Shown here: positions 51,772 to 60,985 of the stretch, piece by piece
Position numbering within the stretch: position 1 is the stretch's first letter
How the letters are laid out: the number at the start of each line of letters is the position of its first letter
Assembly (NCBI GenBank): GCA_023700805.1
Contig: JAMPYF010000020.1
Span: 1 to 64,000, forward strand
Reading direction: 5' to 3'
DNA length: 64,000 nucleotides
Source of the DNA: Sulfuritalea sp.
GTDB lineage: Bacteria; Pseudomonadota; Gammaproteobacteria; Burkholderiales; Rhodocyclaceae
Notes under the pieces: model-generated
Database searches by the model: none
What the model was told of the DNA's origin: nothing
Seen by the model: only the letters and a program-made list of their open reading frames with translations
Made by a program: the position numbers and the translations under genes

Positions 51772-52371
51772 TCAGGCCAGAGCCGCTATAAGATCCGCTT
51801 CGGCCTGGGCGAAGCCACGCTCGGCGGCTTCCGCGCCCATGTTCAAGCCTTCGGCATAAATGAAATGCACCTCGCTCATGCCGAGGAAGCCGAGCACCGT
51901 CTTCAGGTAGGGCACCTGGCTGTCGGCCTCGGTGCCGCGGTAGCTGCCGCCGCGCGCCAGCGCGACATAAACCTTCTTGCCCTGGAGCAGGCCCTCCGGA
52001 CCTTTTTCGGTGTAGCGGAAGGTTACGCCGTTGCGGGCGATGGCATCGATCCAGTTCTTCAGCTGCACCGGCACGCCGAAGTTGTACATCGGCACGCCGA
52101 GCACGAGCACGTCGGCAGCCTGGACTTCGGCGATCAGCACGTCATCGAGGGCGACCCGTGCCGCCTGCTCGGCAGTGCGCTTATCGGCCGGGGTGAACAG
52201 CGCGCCGAGCGCGGCTTCGTCCAGCACCGGATGCGGCGTGACGGCGAGCTCGCGCACCGTGAGACTGGCCGCCGGCTCGACCGCCTGCAGGCGCGCCACG
52301 ATGGAATTGGCGACGCGGGTCGAATTGGCGGCTTCGCGGCGGGCGCTGGCGTTGATTTGCAGGATGTTCAT
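51772..52371 (-). CDS. azoR: FMN-dependent NADH azoreductase
   Basis: The 199-residue flavoprotein starts [20 protein letters not shown] and has the flavodoxin-like FMN loop, [20 protein letters not shown] and [20 protein letters not shown]. AzoR reduces azo dyes and quinones using NADH. It is divergent from a LysR regulator, with a strong palindrome in between. The pair plus pirin resembles a quinone-stress module. Confidence 0.95.
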   Translation of the reverse strand: MNILQINASARREAANSTRVANSIVARLQAVEPAASLTVRELAVTPHPVLDEAALGALFTPADKRTAEQAARVALDDVLIAEVQAADVLVLGVPMYNFGVPVQLKNWIDAIARNGVTFRYTEKGPEGLLQGKKVYVALARGGSYRGTEADSQVPYLKTVLGFLGMSEVHFIYAEGLNMGAEAAERGFAQAEADLIAALA

Positions 52372-52453
52372 TGGGCTCTCCTTGGGTGGTTGATGATCTG
52401 GCGCCTACTTTATTGATCTCCAAGCAAGAACAGAAGCCCATGGATCGGATAAC

Positions 52454-52475
52454 ATTGTTCCACCAATGGAACAAT
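52454..52475. promoter_or_regulatory. Perfect 22-bp palindromic operator over the lysR start codon
   Basis: ATTGTTCCA (52454-52462) and TGGAACAAT (52467-52475) are perfect nine-bp arms around CCAA. The site covers the start codon of the LysR gene (ATG at 52466) and lies about 80 bases upstream of azoR. It is a likely binding site for the LysR protein, giving self-repression and control of azoR. Confidence 0.65.
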
Positions 52476-53416
52476 ATGAGCCCAATGACCTTCTGATCTT
52501 CGCCCGTGTCGCCGAGGCCGGCAGCTTCAGCCGCGCCGCGACACGCATCGGCCTGCCGAAGTCCACGGTGTCGCGGCGCATCGCCTTCCTCGAAGAACAA
52601 CTCGGCGAGCGCCTGATGCTGCGCACCACGCGCCGCCTCACGCTGACCGAGTTCGGCCTGCAGCTACTGGAACACGCGCGCCAGGTGGCGGCCGAGGTCG
52701 ATGCCGTCAAGGCGCTCAGCGAATACCGCCAGGCGCGCCCCAGCGGCCGCCTGCGCGTATCGATGCCCAGCGATTTCGCCACCCTGCTGCTGACCGACAT
52801 GCTGGCGGCCTTCGTCGCGCTGCACCCGGCGGTGTCGCTGGAACTGGATCTCTCGCCACGGCGCGTCGATCTGCTCGCAGAGAACTTCGATCTCGCGGTG
52901 CGCATGGGTGATCTGCCCGACGACACGCTGCTTGCCGCGCGGCGCATCGCCGTGTTCCCCAGCGGCCTCTATGCGGCACCCTCCTATCTGGCAGAACGCG
53001 GCGATCCGGCGTCGCCGGAGGATCTCGACCAGCACGACACGCTGCGCTTGCTTGGACGCAACGGCGAAGCGACAGGCTGGACGCTGATGTGCGCCGAGCG
53101 CAAATGGGAAGGCGCGCCGCCGGCGCGGATGGTGGCCAACGCTCCCGAGTTGCTGAACGACCTGGCGCGGGCCGGTGCCGGCATCGCCGCCGTGCCCGAC
53201 TACTTTGCGGCGCCCAGCGTGGCACGCGGCGAACTGCGGCGCGTGCTTTCCGACTGGTGCATGCCCTCGCCCACGGCCTGGGTCGTGTTCCCCGGGCGGC
53301 GCCTGATGCCGGCGAAGACGCGGGCATTCATCGACATGCTCGAAGCGGCGCTGAGCGGGGTGCCCGGAAACTCGACCGAAGTTTCAGGCGGCTTGCGCGA
53401 TGCTGCGCGCCCGTAG
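52466..53416 (+). CDS. LysR family transcriptional regulator
   Basis: The 316-residue regulator has an N-terminal winged helix with SFSRAATRIGLPKSTVSRRI and a C-terminal two-lobed effector domain (GRLRVSMPSDFATLLL, LAVRMGDLPDDTLLARR-like). It resembles the group whose members control quinone oxidoreductases. Transcribed away from azoR, it probably regulates that gene. Its 3' end overlaps the RlmN-like gene by 33 bases tail to tail. Confidence 0.94.
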   Translation: MEQYEPNDLLIFARVAEAGSFSRAATRIGLPKSTVSRRIAFLEEQLGERLMLRTTRRLTLTEFGLQLLEHARQVAAEVDAVKALSEYRQARPSGRLRVSMPSDFATLLLTDMLAAFVALHPAVSLELDLSPRRVDLLAENFDLAVRMGDLPDDTLLAARRIAVFPSGLYAAPSYLAERGDPASPEDLDQHDTLRLLGRNGEATGWTLMCAERKWEGAPPARMVANAPELLNDLARAGAGIAAVPDYFAAPSVARGELRRVLSDWCMPSPTAWVVFPGRRLMPAKTRAFIDMLEAALSGVPGNSTEVSGGLRDAARP

Positions 53417-54400
53417 TTGGCCGCAGCCGCCGTCTATGTCCTGACCAGCCGACTGGCGCAGCTTGGCAAGGATGCCGTGGCGATACAGATGCAGCGACAT
53501 CGCCAGGGTGCGTTCCTGCGAAGGGCGGCGGTAAGCGCCTTCTTCCACTTCGTTGCAGGGGATGAAGTTCATCACCGCGTACTTGCCGGCGAGCAGGCGC
53601 ACGATGCCGTCGAGTTCGTCGTCGCCATCATTGATGCCTTCGAGCAGCGTCCATTGGTACTGGATCGGGTAGCCGGTGGCACGCGCATAGGTTTCGGCCA
53701 GCGCCACCAGTTCGGCCGGGTCGATGCGCGGCGCCTTCGGCAGCAGTTGCGCGCGAAGTTCGGCGCGTGTCGAATGCAGCGAAAGCGCCAGCGCCGGCTT
53801 GACCCGTCCCTGCGGCAGGCGCTCGAACACGCGGCGGTCGCCGACGGTGGAGAACACCAGGTTCTTGTGCGCGATGTTCGCCGCGGTGCCGAGCAGGTCG
53901 ATCGCTTCGAGCACGTTGTCCATGTTGTGCGCCGGCTCGCCCATGCCCATGAACGCGACTTTCCTGACCCTGCGGCGGGCACGGGCCAGCACCACCTGGG
54001 CGACGATCTCGGCGCTGCCGAGCTGGCGCAGCAGGCCCTCGCGACCGGTCATGCAGAAAGTGCAGCCCACCGCGCAACCGACCTGGGTCGAGACGCAGAC
54101 GCCGTCGCGCGGCAGCAGCACGCTCTCCACGGCCTGGCCGTCGCCAAGCTCCACCAGCAGGCGCGCCGATCCATCATCGCCGGCGTGCTCGGTGCGCACT
54201 CGCGCCAGGCCGGCAAGTTGCGCCGCCAGGCCGGGCAAGGCGGTGCGGATGCTCAATGGAAAATAATTCTCCGGCCGCACCGGCCCACTGTCGAGCGGCA
54301 ACGCCCGCGTCCATGACCTGAGGATGCGCTCCTCGTGGCACGGCAGGGCGCCCTGCTCGCGCAGGCTGCGGCGAATCTGCTCGATGCGCACGGCCATCAT
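53384..54400 (-). CDS. RlmN/Cfr-like radical SAM RNA methyltransferase
   Basis: The 338-residue protein has the radical SAM cluster CAVGCTFC (Cys109, 113, 116) and SMGEP-like MGMGEPAHNMDNVLEA. The late cysteine in DGGCGQLRAR (Cys326) corresponds to the methyl-handling cysteine of RlmN. The ordinary RlmN of betaproteobacteria lies beside ndk or pilF, so this is probably a second copy with its own RNA target. I start it at the ATG at 54400, which overlaps the upstream stop (ATGA); a second ATG follows directly. Confidence 0.85.
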   Translation of the reverse strand: MMAVRIEQIRRSLREQGALPCHEERILRSWTRALPLDSGPVRPENYFPLSIRTALPGLAAQLAGLARVRTEHAGDDGSARLLVELGDGQAVESVLLPRDGVCVSTQVGCAVGCTFCMTGREGLLRQLGSAEIVAQVVLARARRRVRKVAFMGMGEPAHNMDNVLEAIDLLGTAANIAHKNLVFSTVGDRRVFERLPQGRVKPALALSLHSTRAELRAQLLPKAPRIDPAELVALAETYARATGYPIQYQWTLLEGINDGDDELDGIVRLLAGKYAVMNFIPCNEVEEGAYRRPSQERTLAMSLHLYRHGILAKLRQSAGQDIDGGCGQLRARSIAQAA

Positions 54401-55464
54401 CGAGCGCACAGCGTGTCGCAGCCAAGCAGGTCCGCGGCCGCGATCTGCACGGCGATTTCCGCGGGTTCCAGCCGGGCGAAATCGGCTTCGTCCGCCAGCG
54501 GAAAGCCTCCGGCCATTTCGTACCAGGCCAGCGCAGCCAGCCAGGGGGCATAGGCGATTTCGCCCTGTTTGCGCCGCGGCAGACAGTAGAGCTTGCCCGC
54601 CGCAAGGATCAGGTTGTAGGCGATCGTCCGCTCGTGCAGCTCCGCGATGAATTCATACGCCGCCTGCTGCCGGTCGAAGCTCAGGCAGCGGCAGGGATAG
54701 GGCTCGGCGCCGCCGTTGTGGCTCCAGCGTGCGTCCTCGACGGGCAGCGGCGCGGTGCGCAGGAAGGTCTGGAAGTGCAGGTGATTCACCGAGGCATGGG
54801 CGCCATAGCTGTTGTAACCGATGCCGAAGCCCGGCATGCGTTCGCCGAGTTCCCGCGCGAGCTTCCACAGCCAGGCAAAGTCCGCCGCCTCGAGAAACTG
54901 CGGCCGATGGGCGCCGATGTCCGGCACCAGCAGGCCGTGGTAATCGGCAAAGGGGAACTTGTTGTAGAACAACGTCGCGTCGCGGCCGCCCAGCGCGCCT
55001 TGCCAGATGATTTCCCGGCGCAGGAAGGGCTTGTCGAAGTGGAAACGCGTCGTCTCGAAGGGCGCGCGGATGCCCGTGACGGCAGCATTGCCGTGGCGTG
55101 CCGGACGAAAGGCCCGCAGCGGATTGAACTGCAGTTCCCACGGTCCGGCGCGACGCAGTTCGGTCGGGCGCAGAGTTTCGAAGCCATGGTCGAGAATCTG
55201 GCGCAGTGCCACCACGTCGTCCGGCGCGCCTTGCAGCGGACGTCCTTCCCGCGCCGCCGCGGCCTGCCCGGCAGCGAGCCGCGCGAAGCAAAGCCGCAGT
55301 TCGCCGTGCAGGTGCGCCCAGATGCGTGGCTCGAAATTGGCGTTGGCCAGCACCAGGATGTCCTCGCCCAATTCGCCGCCGGTGCGCAACAGATTGACCA
55401 GCCCCTGCTCGAAGCGATCGCGGAAAATGTCGGCCGACTGGAAGATGTCGGGATTCATGGGCAT
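54397..55464 (-). CDS. HIT-superfamily nucleotidyl hydrolase/phosphorylase-like protein
   Basis: The 355-residue protein has GYNSYGAHASVNHLHFQTF around residues 216-234, in which HLHFQ (228-232) is a histidine-triad-type active site. FADYHGLLVPD lies upstream. The whole resembles the GDP-hexose phosphorylase (VTC2-like) and GalT branch more than small HIT proteins. The substrate is unknown. A TTG overlapping the previous stop could add 12 residues; I prefer the ATG at 55464. It sits between the CBS-nucleotidyltransferase and the RlmN-like genes and overlaps the latter by four bases. Confidence 0.75.
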   Translation of the reverse strand: MPMNPDIFQSADIFRDRFEQGLVNLLRTGGELGEDILVLANANFEPRIWAHLHGELRLCFARLAAGQAAAAREGRPLQGAPDDVVALRQILDHGFETLRPTELRRAGPWELQFNPLRAFRPARHGNAAVTGIRAPFETTRFHFDKPFLRREIIWQGALGGRDATLFYNKFPFADYHGLLVPDIGAHRPQFLEAADFAWLWKLARELGERMPGFGIGYNSYGAHASVNHLHFQTFLRTAPLPVEDARWSHNGGAEPYPCRCLSFDRQQAAYEFIAELHERTIAYNLILAAGKLYCLPRRKQGEIAYAPWLAALAWYEMAGGFPLADEADFARLEPAEIAVQIAAADLLGCDTLCAR

Positions 55465-55499
55465 GGTCAGGTAAGCAACGGCGGCGCGGATATCGGATA

Positions 55500-56963
55500 T
55501 CAACTCAGATAGTCCAGCCGCAACCTCTGCTGCAGGGTGCGCGCCAGGCGAAAGGCTTCCTTGAGTATCTGCCGGTCGAGTTTGTGCAGCCGATCGGGAT
55601 TGATCCGGTTGGCGGCGGCCGGAAACTCGCCGGACACCTGGTTCTGCAGGCGCAGGCGCTGTATCTGGTAGAAGGCGGCGGCCATCGCCGCCACTTCCTC
55701 GACCGGCATGCCCAGCGCCGGGCGCACGCTGCGCAGGCGCTCGACGGTGTTGGTGGGTTCGATGCCATGTGCCAGCGCATATATCCGCACCACATCGACG
55801 AAGACGCGTATGCCCTGGCCCTTGAGATCCAGCGTATGGGGATATTCCTTGCCGCCACCGAGGCGAAAGTCGCGCCACCAGCCGAGCGGTGGTTCCTGCT
55901 CCAGTGCGGTGCAGGCCATCGCCCGCAGGAAGGCACCGTTGCCCTTCAGGCGCTGCAGCAGCCAGTCCTGCAGGTCGGTCACCAGTTCCTCGCGACCGTA
56001 GAGCGGCCGGAAATCGAAAAAGATGGTGGCATTGAGCAGGGCCTTGGGCTCGGGCACCACGATCCAGTCTTCGAAGCGGCGTTTCCATTCGTCGAAGGAA
56101 AGACACCAGGCCGGATTGCCGGCCATGATCTGCCCGGTGCACAACGGGAAACCGCAGGCGTCGAGGGCCGTATTCACGGCCTGGGCGAAGGGCAGGAATT
56201 TCTGCCGCAGATTCTCCGCCTCGGCCGCCGAGTCCGCCGCGAACACGATGCCGTTGTCCTGATCGGTGACCAGCGTCTGCTCCATCCGGCCTTCCGAACC
56301 GAAGACGATCCAGCACCAGGGCACGTAGGGCAGTTCGAACTCGCCTTCGACGAGATCGATCGCCTGCAGCGCGACCAGGTCGTTGAGCGCGGAAATCCAT
56401 TCGCACAGGGCTTCCGGGCCGTCGCCTTCGGCCAGCCGCCGCGCGGCGAAGCGGCGCACGGCGATGGTCTGCCGCGCCAGTTCGGGGATGCTGCGCGTGG
56501 CCAGGATGGCATTGGTCAGGCTCGCCGAGTCGGCCGCCTGCATGCCGTACAGGTCGCCCTGGGAGACCACGTTGTACAGGCGCCCGTCGGCCCCGGTCAG
56601 GATCAGCTGGCGCATGCCGCGGCGGAACATCAGCACCATGGCCTGATGCACCGTGGCGTCGGCAGGCAGGCTGGCCAGGCCGCCGGTCATCACGCCGGCG
56701 ACCGGGCCGGCCAGGTCGCAGTCGTCGTTGACGATCGAGCGCATCAGGTCGCGCAGGCTGACGATGCCCAGCGGCACGGCCGTCGTCGGATCGACCACCA
56801 CCGCCGCCTCGGCTCCCTGCAGGTCGATGGCGCGCAGGGCCTCGCGCACGGTGCTCGCCGGATCGACCACCACCGGCGGCGCCAGCGGCAGCCGGCACAG
56901 CGTGGTGTTGAGATTCACCGATACCGCGTCGCAGGCGTCGGTTTCAGTAACGGATGCGGGCAT
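55500..56963 (-). CDS. CBS-domain protein with DUF294 putative nucleotidyltransferase
   Basis: The 487-residue protein has two CBS domains (about residues 28-80 and 92-145) that normally bind adenine nucleotides. The DUF294 nucleotidyltransferase core IVFGSEGRMEQTLVTDQDN (219-237) follows, with the catalytic aspartates, and then a DUF294_C helical region. It starts at 56963 (MPASVTETDACDAVSVNLN) and overlaps the exonuclease-fusion gene by 20 bases. Such proteins are often found beside a DnaQ-like exonuclease in proteobacteria, as here. The nucleotide transferred and the target are unknown. Confidence 0.88.
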   Translation of the reverse strand: MPASVTETDACDAVSVNLNTTLCRLPLAPPVVVDPASTVREALRAIDLQGAEAAVVVDPTTAVPLGIVSLRDLMRSIVNDDCDLAGPVAGVMTGGLASLPADATVHQAMVLMFRRGMRQLILTGADGRLYNVVSQGDLYGMQAADSASLTNAILATRSIPELARQTIAVRRFAARRLAEGDGPEALCEWISALNDLVALQAIDLVEGEFELPYVPWCWIVFGSEGRMEQTLVTDQDNGIVFAADSAAEAENLRQKFLPFAQAVNTALDACGFPLCTGQIMAGNPAWCLSFDEWKRRFEDWIVVPEPKALLNATIFFDFRPLYGREELVTDLQDWLLQRLKGNGAFLRAMACTALEQEPPLGWWRDFRLGGGKEYPHTLDLKGQGIRVFVDVVRIYALAHGIEPTNTVERLRSVRPALGMPVEEVAAMAAAFYQIQRLRLQNQVSGEFPAAANRINPDRLHKLDRQILKEAFRLARTLQQRLRLDYLS

Positions 56964-59091
56964 GATAGGTCTTCTCGCTGGCTTCGCGTGCCGCGCCGAG
57001 GGTGCGGATGCCGCGCTCCGCCAGCAGCGGCAGCATCTTGAGGAAGACCTCGGCGGTGACGATGGCATCGCCGACCGCGGTGTGGCGTCCCAGCACCGAT
57101 ACGCCAAGGCGTTCGGCGATGGCTTCGAGGCGGTGCGTTTCCTGGTTCGGAAACAGCACGGCCGACAACAGGAAGGTGTCGAGCACCGGACGATCGAAGC
57201 GGATGCCGGTGGCGGCTTCCTTCAGTTCCAGGAAGCGCATGTCGAAGGCCGCGTTGTGCGCCACCAGCACGGTATCGGCGACGAAGGCGCGGAAGATCGG
57301 CAGCACGCGCGCGATCGGCGGCTGACCGGCGAGCATTTCCGTCGTGATGCCGTGGATCTTCACCGATTGCGGCGGCAGGCTGCGCTGCGGATCGATCAGC
57401 TGGTCGAACGCCTCGTGCCGCAGCAGGCGGCGATTGACGATGCGCACCGCGCCGATCTGGATGATCTCGTCGCCGGCCGAAGGGTCTAGGCCGGTGGTTT
57501 CGGTGTCGAACACGGTGTAGGCAAGTTGCGCCAGGAGCCGGTCGTCCAGCGCCAGATCGGTCTCCTCGCCCTTGAACAGGTCGAAGTCGTAGAACTCGGG
57601 ACGGCTGTCGGCCATGGCCCCCGCCGCGCCGGGAACGCCGGCCTCCTGCGCCCTGACGGCCGGCAGCAGGAAACGGAAGAAGGCGCGGTAGGACGCGTGG
57701 TCGCGCTGGAACCAGACCTCGCCGCCATTGCGCTCGACCACGTCGCGCACCGTCAGCGGCGTGGCTTCCCCGGCCGCATTCATCGGATCGAGTTCCCACT
57801 GCATCACGGTTTCGGTGCTCATGAACACGCCCGACCAGATCATGTCGATATGCGCCATGGCGCCATCGCGGCTCAGCCGCAGCTTGAGGTCGCGGATCCG
57901 GTATTCGTCATGCAGGCGCGCTGCAAGGTAGCTCATGGCCTGCAGCATCGAAAAACCGTCGACCTTGACCCATACCCCGGCATCGACGTCCTCCAGGCTC
58001 ACCTGCAGCGGGCAGCGGTCGGCGATGCGGCGGCAGGCTGCGGTCAGCAGGTCGGCGCCGAGCATGTCCTCCAGCGGCCAGCGCGCCTTGAGCACGGCCG
58101 CATAAGTGCGCGCCGCCGCTTCGATGCGGCCGGCAAGGCCTTCGGCCTCGTCGCGGACCACGGCCAGGAAACGCTGGTGGTCCTCGGCGTCCATGTCGGC
58201 GTAGTCATACAGCGTCTCGGCAGCGGCGCGCAGGTTCGCCACCGGGCCGCGACTGCTCTCGGTCAGGTCCTGCAACAGGCGGTCGCGCGTGGACTCGCTG
58301 TCGAAGGTCTCGGTCATGTCCTCGATCATCGTCATGTAGCCGGAGAGACCTGCTCCCGCGCCGTCTTCGCTTGCCGCTCCGGCTTCGGGAATTGGCGCCA
58401 CCAGCACGCGCAGCAGGCGGCCCGACTCGGTCGCGGTGACGAAATGGCCGTGGCTGCGGCGCCGCGCGGCGATGTGCTCCAGCGCATAGGCGATCAGGTG
58501 CCGGTCGAAAATGCCGTAGATCGAGCGCCCCAGGCCCAGCGCCGCCATGCCGTGGCCCGGGGAGCCGGCGAACAGGGCGCGGGCGCGGCGGTTGTAGAGC
58601 AGCACACGGCCGTCGAGGTTGCAGACGATGACGCCCTGGGCGAGTTCCGACATGAGCACGGCGAAACGGTTGCGGTCGGCCTCGGCGGCGGCGTTGGCGG
58701 CGCGGATCTGCGCTTCGATGGCGGCTTCGCGCGCCTCGCGCTGGACGGCAACCCGGTTGACCGCGCCGATCAGGTCCTGCAGCTCGCGGCTGCCTTGCGG
58801 GCTCAGGCGCACCGTCGGTCGCTCGAGCAAGGCGGCGGCTTCCTCGGCCGCGCGTGCCAAGGGCAGCAGCAGGAACTCGTAGGCCGCGCGCAGCATCAGG
58901 AACAGGAAAACCCAGGCGGCAAACAAGATCATCAGCAAGGCACCCACGCGGCGTTCGAGCAGGCCGGCCAGCAGCGCCTGTTCCGGCGCTTCGAGTCCCG
59001 AGCCGATCACCAGCCACAAGGCCGCCAGGACGGCCACCAGGAAACCGCAGGCGACGGCGACAGCGACGATCAGTTTGGCCGGGGAACTCAC
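56944..59091 (-). CDS. Membrane PAS/pseudo-kinase protein fused to a DnaQ-like 3'-5' exonuclease
   Basis: The 715-residue protein has two membrane helices (about 8-30 and 50-72), a HAMP-like stretch, and a PAS domain (about 142-262, FAVLMSELAQGVIVCNLDGR). A degenerate histidine-kinase core follows (268-478). The usual phosphate-accepting histidine is missing (LTESSRGPVANLRAA), and the N-box asparagine is not evident. The DEDDh exonuclease has FDTETTGL (Asp529, Glu531), AHNAAFD (Asp617) and RHTAVGDA (His670, Asp675), so the nuclease looks active. It lies 26 bases after a receiver gene and overlaps the CBS gene. Confidence 0.88.
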   Translation of the reverse strand: MSSPAKLIVAVAVACGFLVAVLAALWLVIGSGLEAPEQALLAGLLERRVGALLMILFAAWVFLFLMLRAAYEFLLLPLARAAEEAAALLERPTVRLSPQGSRELQDLIGAVNRVAVQREAREAAIEAQIRAANAAAEADRNRFAVLMSELAQGVIVCNLDGRVLLYNRRARALFAGSPGHGMAALGLGRSIYGIFDRHLIAYALEHIAARRRSHGHFVTATESGRLLRVLVAPIPEAGAASEDGAGAGLSGYMTMIEDMTETFDSESTRDRLLQDLTESSRGPVANLRAAAETLYDYADMDAEDHQRFLAVVRDEAEGLAGRIEAAARTYAAVLKARWPLEDMLGADLLTAACRRIADRCPLQVSLEDVDAGVWVKVDGFSMLQAMSYLAARLHDEYRIRDLKLRLSRDGAMAHIDMIWSGVFMSTETVMQWELDPMNAAGEATPLTVRDVVERNGGEVWFQRDHASYRAFFRFLLPAVRAQEAGVPGAAGAMADSRPEFYDFDLFKGEETDLALDDRLLAQLAYTVFDTETTGLDPSAGDEIIQIGAVRIVNRRLLRHEAFDQLIDPQRSLPPQSVKIHGITTEMLAGQPPIARVLPIFRAFVADTVLVAHNAAFDMRFLELKEAATGIRFDRPVLDTFLLSAVLFPNQETHRLEAIAERLGVSVLGRHTAVGDAIVTAEVFLKMLPLLAERGIRTLGAAREASEKTYHARIRY

Positions 59092-59117
59092 GACGGCATC
59101 GGCGGACGGCCTGGCGC

Positions 59118-59489
59118 TCAGGCCCGGTCGATCAGCGCCTTGACCTTGGCGACCAGTTCCCGGGTCGAAAACGGCTTGGTCATATAGACGTCGGCGCCCA
59201 GCGCGAGGCCCTTGGAGACCTCGGTGTCGCGCCCCTTGGCGGTCAGCATCATGATGCGCAGATCCTTGAACTCGGGGTCCTGGCGCAGGTCCTGGCAGAC
59301 TTCGAAGCCGTTGCGCTGCGGCATCATGACATCGAGTATCGCCATGTCGGGGCGCTCGGCGCGAACCCGCACCAGGGCCTCGACGCCGTTGCGCGCGACG
59401 ACCACTTCGTAGCCTTCGCGCTTGAGCAGGAATTCCAGCGAAATGACGATATTCGGCTCGTCGTCGGCGATCAGTATCTTCTTGGCCAT
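59118..59489 (-). CDS. Single-domain response regulator (receiver only)
   Basis: The 123-residue protein is a bare receiver: MAKKILIADDEPNIVISLEF with the acidic pocket, phospho-site Asp in DMAILDVMMPQRNGFEV, MLTAKG and the lysine in YMTKPFSTRELVAKV. There is no output domain, so it must act by protein contact, perhaps on the fusion protein that follows 26 bases downstream. That protein lacks a kinase histidine, so phosphate must come from elsewhere. GGGAGA precedes the ATG. Confidence 0.92.
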   Translation of the reverse strand: MAKKILIADDEPNIVISLEFLLKREGYEVVVARNGVEALVRVRAERPDMAILDVMMPQRNGFEVCQDLRQDPEFKDLRIMMLTAKGRDTEVSKGLALGADVYMTKPFSTRELVAKVKALIDRA

Positions 59490-59582
59490 GTCTCCCCTCT
59501 CTCTTGAGTTCTTCTTGTTGTGCCCGAAAGAATACACTGCGACGGAGCCGCGAGCCATAGCCGCCGCGCCTGCGCGCGACGC

Positions 59583-59614
59583 CAGAAAAGAAAAGCCCAC
59601 CGCAGGGGTGGGCT
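59583..59614 (-). terminator. Rho-independent terminator of panD
   Basis: AGCCCACC (59594-59601) and GGTGGGCT (59607-59614) form an eight-bp stem, followed on the minus strand by TTTTCTTTTC. It lies 24 bases beyond the panD stop and separates panD from the receiver gene. Confidence 0.8.
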
Positions 59615-59637
59615 CGTGCATCGCCGGATGGGGTGGA

Positions 59638-60021
59638 TCAGGCGGCCGCTTGCGCCGGGATCTGCCGGCTATGGTGGGTGATGCGGTTCCTGGCATCGAC
59701 GTACACCAGATCGGGCTCGAAGTGCTGCAATTCGATCTCGTTCATCATGGCGTAGGTGGCGATGATCAGCAGGTCGCCGGTGGCGGCCTTGCGTGCGGCG
59801 GCGCCGTTCACCGAAATGGTGCCGCTGCCGCGCTCGGCGCGAATGGCGTAGGTGGTGAAGCGTTCGCCGTTATTCACGTTGTAGATGTCGATCTGCTGGT
59901 ATTCCTTGATGTCGGCCGCTTCGAGCAGGGCTTCATCGATTGCGCAGGAACCCTCGTAATGCAATTCGGCATGCGTCACCGTCACGCGGTGGAGTTTCGA
60001 CTTGAGCATCGTGCGTTGCAT
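59638..60021 (-). CDS. panD: Aspartate 1-decarboxylase
   Basis: PanD makes beta-alanine for pantothenate. The 127-residue proenzyme starts [20 protein letters not shown] and has the self-cleavage site in [13 protein letters not shown]; cutting between Gly24 and Ser25 forms the pyruvoyl group. [20 protein letters not shown] and [12 protein letters not shown] complete the barrel. An upstream in-frame ATG at 60051 is not conserved. It follows panC by 112 non-coding bases. Confidence 0.97.
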   Translation of the reverse strand: MQRTMLKSKLHRVTVTHAELHYEGSCAIDEALLEAADIKEYQQIDIYNVNNGERFTTYAIRAERGSGTISVNGAAARKAATGDLLIIATYAMMNEIELQHFEPDLVYVDARNRITHHSRQIPAQAAA

Positions 60022-60133
60022 TGTCAGACCTTTCTCATGCAAAGGCGGCAATAAACCGGGAGCCGTCCCGAAGGATCAAACTCCCGCCTCGTTCGCTTCT
60101 GGCACACCACCGGCATGAGCGCATCGCAGTGAC

Positions 60134-60985
<852 letters not shown>

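Noticed and set aside
54397..56898. An 833-codon open frame on the minus strand
   Set aside because: Its first half is the shadow of the CBS-nucleotidyltransferase gene in another frame, rich in Gly, Arg and Ala with no domain. Only the part after 55464 is a real protein (HIT-like).
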